7,311 bases of DNA from Pseudomonadota bacterium (lineage in GTDB: Bacteria; Pseudomonadota; Alphaproteobacteria; Rhizobiales; Xanthobacteraceae): contig JAEVZN010000526.1 of assembly GCA_023392205.1 (NCBI GenBank), positions 1 through 7,311 on the forward strand, given 5' to 3'. Position 1 is the stretch's first letter, and every line of letters begins with the position of its first letter. A program made the position numbers and the translations under genes. The notes beneath the pieces were generated by a model that saw only the letters and a program-made list of their open reading frames with translations, was not told the DNA's origin and did not search any database. This document shows, piece after piece, positions 1 to 5,889 of this stretch.

Positions 1-2
1 TC

Positions 3-479
3 GCCATCCTTCTCGGCGGCACCATTGTCATGTTTCTTGCGCTCGCCATGTCGGACGGTCCGGCAAGCGGCGTCCTGGTCCGCAACGGTGACGCGCAAAC
101 GGAAGCGAGCGCGCAAACGGAAGCGAGCACTGACGGACGCGCGTCGAGTGAGTTGGAAAAAGGCACCTTCAACGGCGACGGCACGGCACCCGATCCGCAA
201 TCCACCGCCGATCCCACCACAAACGAACGCCGCCCGGTCTGGATCGTGGCGACCCCGACCTATGACTACAGCCCGCGCGGGATTGCCGAACAGGCGCGTG
301 CCGCGGCGAATGCCAGCCGCCCCACGACCGCGCGCCATTCCGGCCGGCAGGCGCTCGACGCCATCGACGACGCCGTCGGACAGCGGCAGACACGGCCCAC
401 CCAGCGAAACCAGGCGCTCGGCTATACGCGGCCCGCGCACCGCATGAACCGCGATTCGAACCCCTTCCATCGCGATTGA
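3..479 (+). CDS. C-terminal part of an unrecognised membrane-anchored protein (5'-truncated by the window)
   Basis: The reading frame is open from the left edge and ends with TGA at 477-479. The first visible residues, AILLGGTIVMFLALAMSDG, form one hydrophobic segment, so the protein probably has a transmembrane helix whose beginning, with the true start codon, lies outside the window. An ATG at 30 falls inside that helix and has no good ribosome binding site, so I do not take it as the start. After the helix come about 135 polar, low-complexity residues rich in Ala, Thr, Arg, Asp and Glu. They include a perfect 18-base tandem duplication (93-128) encoding AQTEAS twice, and a short PVWIVATPTYDYSPRG stretch that may be the only ordered part. 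The topology suggests one helix with a disordered soluble tail. I do not recognise the family and assign no function. Confidence 0.55.
   Translation, partial: AILLGGTIVMFLALAMSDGPASGVLVRNGDAQTEASAQTEASTDGRASSELEKGTFNGDGTAPDPQSTADPTTNERRPVWIVATPTYDYSPRGIAEQARAAANASRPTTARHSGRQALDAIDDAVGQRQTRPTQRNQALGYTRPAHRMNRDSNPFHRD
93..128 (+). repeat. Perfect in-frame 18-bp tandem duplication
   Basis: Two identical 18-base units lie side by side (93-110 and 111-128). Each encodes Ala-Gln-Thr-Glu-Ala-Ser in the frame of the truncated membrane protein. The exact identity of the copies suggests a recent slippage duplication in a disordered linker. Confidence 0.85.
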
Positions 480-677
480 TGCAGAATTGGGCACGGCAAC
501 TTTCAGCGCCACCCGCCTCCCTCACCGGAAACGCTTCAAAAACACGCGCATTTGAAACAAAAGTCTTACCCGCCAAGTAATCTTTCGTTGCTATGCTGAC
601 AATTGTGGAACCGAATGTTGGAATGCCGATTTGTCGTTGCATGGTTAAATGGCCGCGGACGGCCGCAATCGTCCGAC

Positions 678-681
678 GGAG
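678..681 (+). promoter_or_regulatory. Ribosome binding site deciding the start of the 49-aa ORF
   Basis: GGAG lies six bases before the ATG at 688. It favours that start over the ATG at 649, which has no comparable motif. Confidence 0.5.
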
Positions 682-687
682 ACAGAT

Positions 688-837
688 ATGACATCAGGTT
701 TGCGACCCCGCCCCAATGCAACCGATACGCTCTGCAATCTGCGCGCCTTCAGCCGCACGCTGATCGAAAAGCTGATCGACTTTCTGTTCGGCCCGGCGCC
801 GAAGCCGGTCCCTGTCAAGTCACGCAAGCGACGCTGA
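688..837 (+). CDS. Small hypothetical protein (49 aa)
   Basis: The frame encodes 49 residues starting MTSGLRPRPNATD and ends with TGA at 835-837. I chose the ATG at 688 over the in-frame ATG at 649 because GGAG at 678-681 sits six bases before it. The middle (about residues 17-37, LCNLRAFSRTLIEKLIDFLF) would form an amphipathic or weakly hydrophobic helix. The tail GPAPKPVPVKSRKRR is Pro-rich and strongly basic. There is no signal peptide or catalytic motif. It is convergent with the exporter gene, only 27 bases separating the two stop codons, and no clear terminator lies between them. The family is not recognised; it could be a small membrane-associated or nucleic-acid-binding protein, but that is only a guess from composition. 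A non-coding ORF is also possible. Confidence 0.45.
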   Translation: MTSGLRPRPNATDTLCNLRAFSRTLIEKLIDFLFGPAPKPVPVKSRKRR

Positions 838-864
838 TCGGCGCATCCCGCCCTACTCTCGTTC

Positions 865-2439
865 TCAGATATCCCTCTTGTCCTGCACCGGCGCGGCCGG
901 TGCATCCGGACCGGGCGGCGTTTTCGCCGGACCCCGCAGTGGCTTTTCTTCCATCGCGATCAGGAAGGCGAGCCCGAAGCACAGGACCAGCATCGCCGCC
1001 AGAAACACAAACCTGAACGCATAGGCGAGCGCCGGCTCCGATGCCGTGCGCGCCAGTGCCTCCACCGAGATGCCGCCCGACGCACCGATGCCGCCCAGCA
1101 CGATGGCGCCGAACAGCGCCACCACCAAAGCCGCGCCGAGCGAGCGGAAGAAATTCATCGCGCCGGTGGCGATGCCCATATGCCCGCGCGAGACCGCATT
1201 CTGCATCGCCACGGTGGCGATCGGAAACACCGCGCCGATGCCGAAGCCGACCACGCTCAGCAGCGCCATGGTGCCGTAGATCGGCAGCCCCACCGGCCAG
1301 ATCGACAAGGCACCCAGTGCCAGGATCGCGAGCAGGATGCCGCCCAGCGCCATACGCTTGTAGTGATCGACCACCACCATCAGCCGGCCGCTGAGGGTGG
1401 ACGACACCACGGTAGCGCCCATCAGCGGAATCAGCGCCAGCCCCGACTGGCTGGCCGAGAGATGGATGATGGTCTCGAAATAGAGCGGCACGAAAATCGT
1501 CAGCCCCACCAGCGTGCCCATGCAGGCGGTGCCGGCCAGGGTCGCGCAGCGCACGATCGGATTGGCAAGCACGTTCACCGGCAGGAACGGCTCGCCGGCA
1601 TGCATCAGCCGCCACGAAAACGCCGCCCATAACAGCGCCGATCCGATCACCAGCGCGATGATCGGCACACTGAGCCATGGGAATCTGACGCCGCCCCAGC
1701 TCAGCGCAAGAAGAAGTGAGATCGCCGCCGCCATCATCAGCGCCGCGCCCGGCCAGTCGAGCGCATGCTTGCGGTTCTGCACCGGCACGCGGCGCAGCAC
1801 ATTGGAGGTCATGGCCAGCGCGATCAGTCCGAGCGGCAGGTTGATCCAGAAGATCAGCGACCAATGCACATGCTCGGTCAGCACGCCGCCCAGCACCGGA
1901 CCGCCGATCGAGGACGAGGCGAAGACGGCGCCGATATAGCCCTGATAGCGGCCGCGTTCGCGCGGCGTAACAATATCGGCGATAATGGTTTGCGTGAGCG
2001 ACATCAGCCCGCCGCCGCCGATCCCCTGCAGGGCACGCGCCAGGATCAGCGCCAGCATGGACGGAGCCAGTGCGCAGGCGACCGACCCGATGATGAAAAT
2101 GGCGATACCGGTCAGCATCACCAGCCGGCGGCCATAGATATCCGACAGCTTGCCGAAGAGCGGTGTGGAGACGGTGGCAGTGAGCAGATAGCTCGTCACC
2201 ACCCAGGACAGGTTCTCCACATCCTGGAAGGCGCGGCCCATGGTCGGCAGCGCTGTGGCGACAATGGTCTGGTCGAGCGCGCCCAGAAACATCGTCAGCA
2301 TCAGGCCGATGATGACGGTGCGCGCCTCCGCATGGCTGAGCGTGGCCGGCTCGCCGGCGCTTTGCGCCCTGCTCACGGATTTCGGTTCGCGGCGCGGTTT
2401 CTCACCCGGCGTTTTCTGGGCTCTCGGCGGCTTGCTCAT
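865..2439 (-). CDS. MFS transporter, DHA2 family (EmrB/QacA-type, 14 TMS) multidrug exporter
   Basis: The 524-residue inner-membrane protein is a proton-coupled efflux permease of the drug:H+ antiporter-2 family. After a charged cytoplasmic tail of about 40 residues, motif D1 is at 53-67 (GALDQTIVATALPTM), motif A at 96-105 (GKLSDIYGRR), the helix-4 motif B at 131-143 (LILARALQGIGGG) and antiporter motif C at 179-202 (GGPVLGGVLTEH... FWINLP). Roughly 14 hydrophobic segments and a length near 500 fit the 14-TMS EmrB/QacA/LfrA group. The C-terminal 30 residues are Pro/Ala-rich and hydrophilic. The start at 2439 has almost no Shine-Dalgarno sequence; the next in-frame Met (residue 47) lies inside helix 1, so the annotated start is the likeliest. 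No adjacent membrane-fusion partner (EmrA) or TetR/MarR regulator is present. The substrate cannot be read from sequence; drugs, dyes or other amphipathic compounds are typical of the family. Confidence 0.93.
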   Translation of the reverse strand: MSKPPRAQKTPGEKPRREPKSVSRAQSAGEPATLSHAEARTVIIGLMLTMFLGALDQTIVATALPTMGRAFQDVENLSWVVTSYLLTATVSTPLFGKLSDIYGRRLVMLTGIAIFIIGSVACALAPSMLALILARALQGIGGGGLMSLTQTIIADIVTPRERGRYQGYIGAVFASSSIGGPVLGGVLTEHVHWSLIFWINLPLGLIALAMTSNVLRRVPVQNRKHALDWPGAALMMAAAISLLLALSWGGVRFPWLSVPIIALVIGSALLWAAFSWRLMHAGEPFLPVNVLANPIVRCATLAGTACMGTLVGLTIFVPLYFETIIHLSASQSGLALIPLMGATVVSSTLSGRLMVVVDHYKRMALGGILLAILALGALSIWPVGLPIYGTMALLSVVGFGIGAVFPIATVAMQNAVSRGHMGIATGAMNFFRSLGAALVVALFGAIVLGGIGASGGISVEALARTASEPALAYAFRFVFLAAMLVLCFGLAFLIAMEEKPLRGPAKTPPGPDAPAAPVQDKRDI

Positions 2440-2576
2440 GCCGTGTCATGGCGCGAAGCCCCGGCGCGCGCAAGCCAGCAAAGCGAAGCCACCCGGTTTG
2501 CAGCCATGTGCTGTGCGAATGTGCCTTTCCCATATGGCGGACGGCCGCGGCGCAGCGAGGGCATCGAGCCGGCAAG

Positions 2577-2619
2577 CGAGGAGGAAAGCCCGTAGGGCGT
2601 TGCATGACTTCCCTCCTCG
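2577..2619 (-). other. Stem-loop (12-bp stem) between the small secreted gene and the exporter
   Basis: Arms at 2577-2588 and 2608-2619 are complementary over 12 positions with a 19-base loop. Read as minus-strand RNA, the single mismatch (2585/2611) becomes a G-U wobble, so the stem is continuous in that transcript only. A short GCCC-TAC-GGGC hairpin occurs at the loop side. No U-tract follows, so a standard intrinsic terminator is unlikely. It sits 17 bases past the stop codon of the 76-aa gene and about 140 bases ahead of the exporter start. It could stabilise the upstream mRNA 3' end or act in the exporter leader, because one arm carries a strong SD-like GGAGGG. Confidence 0.5.
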
Positions 2620-2636
2620 ACGGGCCGGCCTTCTGG

Positions 2637-2867
2637 TTAGTTCGTCGAGCAGACCTCGACCTTCTTGACGCCCGCTTCCGCTTCGGTGCGGGTCTTGTAG
2701 ACGGTGTTGCCGACCACCGTGACTTCCGTTGTTGTTGTCGGCTTCTGTTCGACGATGCGGCAACGCTTCGTCTTCACATCCTGCACGATATAGAACTCGG
2801 TCGTCTGCGCGACGGCGAAGCTCGTTCCCAGCAGAAGCGCGGCACAGGCAAGAGACATACGGTTCAT
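2637..2867 (-). CDS. Small secreted two-cysteine hypothetical protein (76 aa)
   Basis: The first 20 residues (MNRMSLACAALLLGTSFAVA) are a typical Sec signal peptide with predicted cleavage after Ala20, leaving about 56 residues in the periplasm or outside. The mature part reads YIVQDVKTKRCRIVEQKP, then TTTTEVTVVGNTVYKTRTEAE and ends KKVEVCSTN. Cys36 and Cys73 could form a disulfide. This pattern resembles small uncharacterised proteins common in Bradyrhizobium and relatives; the function is unknown. The frame extends upstream to 3020, but I chose the ATG at 2867 because GGAGG lies seven bases ahead and a signal peptide begins exactly there. It is divergent from the DUF1236 gene, with an EcfG-like promoter about 37-60 bases upstream, which suggests a role in the general stress response of the envelope. 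Confidence 0.85.
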   Translation of the reverse strand: MNRMSLACAALLLGTSFAVAQTTEFYIVQDVKTKRCRIVEQKPTTTTEVTVVGNTVYKTRTEAEAGVKKVEVCSTN

Positions 2868-2874
2868 TTTCTTT

Positions 2875-2879
2875 CCTCC
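2875..2879 (-). promoter_or_regulatory. Ribosome binding site deciding the start of the 76-aa secreted protein
   Basis: GGAGG on the minus strand lies seven bases before the ATG at 2867. It rules in the signal-peptide start and against the longer open frame reaching back to 3020. Confidence 0.8.
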
Positions 2880-2903
2880 GTTTATTCTCCCCTCGCCCGC
2901 CGC

Positions 2904-2928
2904 AACACTGCATTGCGGCCGTAGTTCC
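2904..2928 (-). promoter_or_regulatory. Candidate EcfG (general stress sigma factor) promoter for the 76-aa secreted protein
   Basis: On the minus strand GGAAC (2928-2924) is followed after exactly 16 bases by TGTT (2907-2904). The alphaproteobacterial EcfG consensus is GGAAC-N16/17-CGTT, so only one -10 base differs. Transcription would begin roughly 30 bases before the ATG at 2867, a sensible leader length. This is a pattern match with no experimental support. Confidence 0.5.
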
Positions 2929-3024
2929 GCGGCATCGCCTGAGCCGGTGAATTTTTCAGCCTCTTGCGCAACCGTTACGCGTTTGCAGGACGGCTTCGCA
3001 TCCAAAAATCCCTGTTCCATGAAT

Positions 3025-3059
3025 GTACGTTCGGATTTGCCGTAGTTTTTGAAACGTAC
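3025..3059. repeat. 7-bp inverted repeat in the divergent intergenic region (possible operator)
   Basis: GTACGTT (3025-3031) and its exact reverse complement AACGTAC (3053-3059) flank a 21-base spacer. The repeat lies just upstream of the putative promoter of the DUF1236 gene. The centre-to-centre distance of 28 bases is near-integral in helical turns, compatible with a regulator binding two half-sites, but arms this short can arise by chance. Confidence 0.3.
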
Positions 3060-3060
3060 G

Positions 3061-3085
3061 GGAACGTCTCGTCGTCTTGAAGTTT
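3061..3085 (+). promoter_or_regulatory. Weak EcfG-like promoter candidate for the DUF1236 gene
   Basis: GGAAC at 3061-3065 is followed after 15 bases by AGTT (3081-3084). The -35 match is exact, but the spacer is one base below the usual 16-17 and the -10 differs at its first base. The position, about 35 bases before the ATG, is reasonable. It is clearly weaker than the sites at 2904-2928 and 6472-6496. Confidence 0.25.
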
Positions 3086-3119
3086 GAAGTGCGAAATTTC
3101 TTTTCAGGAGGATTGAACG

Positions 3120-4304
3120 ATGAAGAAACTTGCCTTGAAAAAACTTGCCGTGTTGTCATCGGTCGCCATGGCCGCCTTGCTGGTGGCCGGGCAGCCGGCC
3201 CCCGCGCAAAGCGAGAATGCTGCGCCGCAAGCGCAGCAGGCACCGGAAGCGCGCGGAGAACGCGGTGGTGAGCGGTCTGCTCCGTCCGCACGTCCCGAAC
3301 GCGCGCCCTCCAGCAATGCAGCAACCCCACGCGATCGCGGCGCGCAATCGCGCGATGGCACGCCGTCTCCGGCTGCGAAGCAAGCCGCCGAGCCGGCCTC
3401 GCCCAGCCGCAATGCCGAGGACCGCAAGGATCGAAAGGCGGGCGGCGAGGAGAAGCGTAACGAACGCCGTGCGCGCGACAATGATGGCGACCGCGAACGC
3501 CGTCAGGATCGCGCACGCAGCCAGAAGCAGGACGATGACGCGACCCGTTCGCGCGATGATGCCGCGCAGCAGAAACGCGAGCAGCGTCAGGACCGCCGCA
3601 CATCCGATCGCGATCGCGACGGCGACCGCAATCGCGCCTCCTCCACCGAGCGTGAGCGCACGACGACGGAGACCGAGCGCAGGCGCAGCGACGATCGCAA
3701 CCGCGACGAGGCCCGGCGCGAGCGCGGCAGCGACACCGAAGTGCGCATCTCCGAGCGCGATCGCAGCCGCGTCTCGGCGAGCTTCTCGACGACCATCGAC
3801 CGCGTCAATGTCGCGCCGGTCTCGCGCAGCCGCGTCTCGGTGTCGATCGGCGCCCGCGTGCCGGCCGATGTGCGCGTCTATGATGTCCCCGCCGATGTCG
3901 TCACGATCTATCCGCGTTTCCGCGGCCATAAATTCGTGGTGGTGGACGAGGAAATCGTGATCCTGCATCCGCAGCGGCGCGAGATCGTGGCCACCCTTCC
4001 GCGTTCGGGCGCACGCCAGGCGCGTGCGGCCACCACAGGCGCGCGCAGCGGCAGCTTCAGCGTGCCGCAGGATCGCCGCGTCGAGATCCGCAATTACGTG
4101 ATGGAGCGGCAGGTCTGCCGTTACGAGCAGCGGCTTGATTTCTCGATCGGCATTCCGCTGCCCCGTACGGTGGAGATCTGCGAATTCCCCGATGAACTCG
4201 TGACCGATATTCCGGAAATCCGTGCCTATCGCTATGTGGTGCGCGACGACCGCGTTCTCGTGGTCGATCCGGATGGCTATGAGGTGGTCGACATCATCGA
4301 TTAA
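3120..4304 (+). CDS. Secreted DUF1236 protein with long charged disordered region
   Basis: The 394-residue product starts at an ATG with AGGAGG eight bases upstream. Residues 1-30 form a Sec signal peptide (MKKLALKKLAVLSSVAMAAL... PAPAQ). Residues 31-215 are disordered and rich in Arg, Asp, Glu, Ala and Ser, with runs such as DRDRDGDRNR. The C-terminal part holds two DUF1236-like units. The first (about 237-292) reads VSVSIGARVPADVRVYDVPADV, then IYPRFRGHKFVVVDEEIVILHP. The second (about 340-394) reads FSIGIPLPRTVEICEFPDELV, then IPEIRAYRYVVRDDRVLVVDPDGYEVV. Only the second unit carries cysteines (Cys333, Cys354). DUF1236 is an uncharacterised family of exported alphaproteobacterial proteins. 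Export and a structural, cell-surface or stress-protective role are inferences. It is transcribed alone and ends at a strong terminator. Confidence 0.88.
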   Translation: MKKLALKKLAVLSSVAMAALLVAGQPAPAQSENAAPQAQQAPEARGERGGERSAPSARPERAPSSNAATPRDRGAQSRDGTPSPAAKQAAEPASPSRNAEDRKDRKAGGEEKRNERRARDNDGDRERRQDRARSQKQDDDATRSRDDAAQQKREQRQDRRTSDRDRDGDRNRASSTERERTTTETERRRSDDRNRDEARRERGSDTEVRISERDRSRVSASFSTTIDRVNVAPVSRSRVSVSIGARVPADVRVYDVPADVVTIYPRFRGHKFVVVDEEIVILHPQRREIVATLPRSGARQARAATTGARSGSFSVPQDRRVEIRNYVMERQVCRYEQRLDFSIGIPLPRTVEICEFPDELVTDIPEIRAYRYVVRDDRVLVVDPDGYEVVDIID

Positions 4305-4322
4305 AACATCTCAGGAACAGGC

Positions 4323-4357
4323 CCGCTGCCCGGTTCACGCCGGGCAGCGGTTTCTTT
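4323..4357 (+). terminator. Rho-independent terminator of the DUF1236 gene
   Basis: A perfect 11-bp GC-rich stem (arms 4323-4333 and 4340-4350, loop TTCACG) is followed by TTTCTTT at 4351-4357. It begins 18 bases after the stop codon at 4304. It abuts the stop codon of the convergent cyclase gene (4356-4358), but no T-run exists on the opposite strand, so it should work efficiently only for plus-strand transcription. Confidence 0.92.
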
Positions 4358-5579
4358 ACGCGAACTGCACCTGCAACTGTCGATCCTTGACGCTTTCGAC
4401 GGTGCACAGGCGCGAGAAATTGTCCGCCCCGATCTGCAACTTGAAGCGCTGCGGAATGCCGGCGCTGCTCGCCACATCGAGGCTTGCGCCCTTGTCGGAG
4501 AGGCCGCGCACCGTGCAATCGATGGTGGAATGGCCGGCATTGAAGGAGATCTGCCCGGCCTTGAACACCCGCCTCAGCATGCCGCTCATGTCCGGCGCCT
4601 GCGGCTTCCATAGCTGGCAGGTATTGCGGCCGGCGACCTTGGCCGCATACAGCGCCTCGTCGGCGTGGCTCAGCACATCGTCGATATCGCGGTCGCCGGG
4701 CGACAGCGCGGCGATGCCGAAGCTCGCCGAGAAGGACAATTCCGCACCGCCGCAGGGCACCAGGATTTCGCCCAGGCGCGTGCAGAGCTTCTGCGCCACC
4801 GCCAAAGCCGCCTCGCCCGACGTATGCGGCAGCAGGATCGCGAATTCCTCGCCGCCGAGCCGCCCGACCAGATCGCTCTGGCGCAACTCCTGCCGGCAGG
4901 TGTCGATACAGGCTTTCAGCACGATATCGCCGACGTGATGCCCGTGCTCGTCGTTGATCGCCTTGAAATGGTCGAGGTCGAACACGACGCAGCTCAGGTC
5001 ATGCTTGTGGCGCCGGGCGAGCGCGAAGGTGCGCGCCGCCTCCTGCCGGAAGGCCCGCCGCGACAGCGCGCCGGTGAGCGCGTCATGGGCCAGCAGCATG
5101 CGCAATTCCAGTTCGTCCATCACGATGGCGGCGAGATCGGACAGAGCGCTGATATCGGCCGCGCCGAAGCTGCGCGGCTTGATATCCATGGCGCAGAGCG
5201 TGCCGATGGCGGTGCCGTCGGCAATTCGCAATTGCATCCCTGCATAGAAGCGCAGATAGGGCGCGCCGGTCACGAAGGGATTGTCGCGGAAACGCGCATC
5301 GGAGAGCGTGTCCTCGACGATCAGCGGCGCATCGGTCCGCACCGCGATATTGCAGAAGGCCGGACCCTTCGGGGTCTCGCAGGCTTCGAGGCCCTGCCGC
5401 GACTTGAACCATTGCCGGTGGCCATCCAGAAACGTGACCACCGACATGGGCACGTCGAACAACCGCGCGGTCAGGCGCGTCACGCGGTCGAATGCCTCCT
5501 CGGGAGGCGTATCGAGAATGTCGAAGGTGGCAAGGGCGGCGAGGCGCCGGTCCTCTGCCATATCGGATTCGGCCTGCAT
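4356..5579 (-). CDS. GAF-GGDEF-PilZ diguanylate cyclase
   Basis: The 407-residue soluble protein should make cyclic di-GMP from two GTP in the cytoplasm. An N-terminal GAF sensor domain spans about 11-158 (LDTPPEEAFDRVTRLTARLF... SVVTFLDGHRQWFKSRQG). A GGDEF domain spans about 163-322, with DALTGALSRRAF at 166-177, the metal-binding FDLDHFKAINDEHGH segment at 200-214 and an intact active-site GGEEF at 242-246. An RxxD inhibitory I-site (Arg233, Asp236) lies five residues before it, so product feedback is expected. The last 75 residues resemble a PilZ domain (RRVFKAG at 336-342; CTVRGLSDKGASLDVAS at 355-371; QLQVQF end). Its RxxxR motif is replaced by RRVFK, so c-di-GMP binding there is uncertain. 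There is no transmembrane segment. I chose the ATG at 5579 over 5645 because GGGAG is seven bases upstream and GAF homology begins soon after. Confidence 0.92.
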   Translation of the reverse strand: MQAESDMAEDRRLAALATFDILDTPPEEAFDRVTRLTARLFDVPMSVVTFLDGHRQWFKSRQGLEACETPKGPAFCNIAVRTDAPLIVEDTLSDARFRDNPFVTGAPYLRFYAGMQLRIADGTAIGTLCAMDIKPRSFGAADISALSDLAAIVMDELELRMLLAHDALTGALSRRAFRQEAARTFALARRHKHDLSCVVFDLDHFKAINDEHGHHVGDIVLKACIDTCRQELRQSDLVGRLGGEEFAILLPHTSGEAALAVAQKLCTRLGEILVPCGGAELSFSASFGIAALSPGDRDIDDVLSHADEALYAAKVAGRNTCQLWKPQAPDMSGMLRRVFKAGQISFNAGHSTIDCTVRGLSDKGASLDVASSAGIPQRFKLQIGADNFSRLCTVESVKDRQLQVQFA

Positions 5580-5586
5580 GAGCGTG

Positions 5587-5591
5587 CTCCC
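5587..5591 (-). promoter_or_regulatory. Ribosome binding site deciding the start of the cyclase
   Basis: GGGAG on the minus strand lies seven bases before the ATG at 5579. The upstream ATG at 5645 would add 22 residues without domain character and has no such motif. Confidence 0.7.
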
Positions 5592-5785
5592 GTGCTGGCG
5601 ATCAGGCTTGCGCGTTGCGTCGCGTCGCGTACACCATCCCAGCAACCGATTGAGAAATCCTTTGCGAAACTACAAAAAAATTCCGGTGGTTGGCGCCCGC
5701 GCCCGCAAACCGGATGTTAACCGCGCGGCGGCGGCGGCGTGGCATCGCGCGCCTTGCGGTAGATTGAGTTGTGGAGGATGCGCAA

Positions 5786-5814
5786 CCACTATCCGGGCAG
5801 CGTCGCGCTGTCAA
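5786..5814 (-). promoter_or_regulatory. Possible sigma70-type promoter of the cyclase gene
   Basis: A perfect -35 hexamer TTGACA (minus strand, 5814-5809) is followed after 17 bases by TAGTGG (5791-5786), a poor -10. This would give a leader of roughly 200 bases before the ATG at 5579, in which I see no ORF with a good start and no recognisable riboswitch. The call rests mainly on the -35. Confidence 0.25.
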
Positions 5815-5835
5815 GGATTATTTTCTTATCGACCT

Positions 5836-5878
5836 GCCCAATTGAAAATCACGCGTAACAGCTACGCCGATCCTGGGC
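5836..5878 (-). terminator. Weak possible terminator after the DUF421 gene
   Basis: On the minus strand a 5-bp hairpin GCGTA-GCTGT-TACGC (5867-5853) is followed four bases later by TTTT (5848-5845). It is nested in a second pairing of GCCCA (5878-5874) with TGGGC (5840-5836). It starts 12 bases past the stop codon at 5890. The stem is short, so termination here is doubtful. Confidence 0.3.
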
Positions 5879-5889
5879 GAAGTCCTTTC

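Noticed and set aside
607..638. GGAAC followed by CGTT upstream of the 49-aa ORF as another EcfG promoter
   Set aside because: The spacer is 23 bases, far from the required 16-17.
815..1864. 349-codon minus-strand frame inside the exporter
   Set aside because: It is an out-of-frame shadow of the DHA2 transporter, whose own frame shows all family motifs.
2868..3020. 51-residue N-terminal extension of the small secreted protein
   Set aside because: It would bury the signal peptide internally, and a strong SD sits exactly before the ATG at 2867; the extension also covers the probable promoter.
3156..3968. 270-codon minus-strand hydrophobic frame with apparent membrane segments
   Set aside because: The Ala/Ile/Val runs are the complement of Arg/Asp/Glu codons of the disordered DUF1236 region; there is no support for a start.
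4323..4350. Bidirectional use of the strong hairpin as terminator for the cyclase as well
   Set aside because: On the minus strand no T-run follows the stem, so intrinsic termination in that direction is not supported.
4665..5720. 351-codon plus-strand frame opposite the cyclase
   Set aside because: It is the antisense of GAF-GGDEF coding sequence; composition (His, Gln, Arg-rich) is typical of complement frames and no domain is visible.
5602..5814. 70-codon minus-strand frame in the gap before the cyclase
   Set aside because: No good ribosome binding site, Arg-rich random-like composition, and it overlaps the cyclase start region out of frame. I see no gene in 5580-5889, only a possible promoter and a weak terminator.
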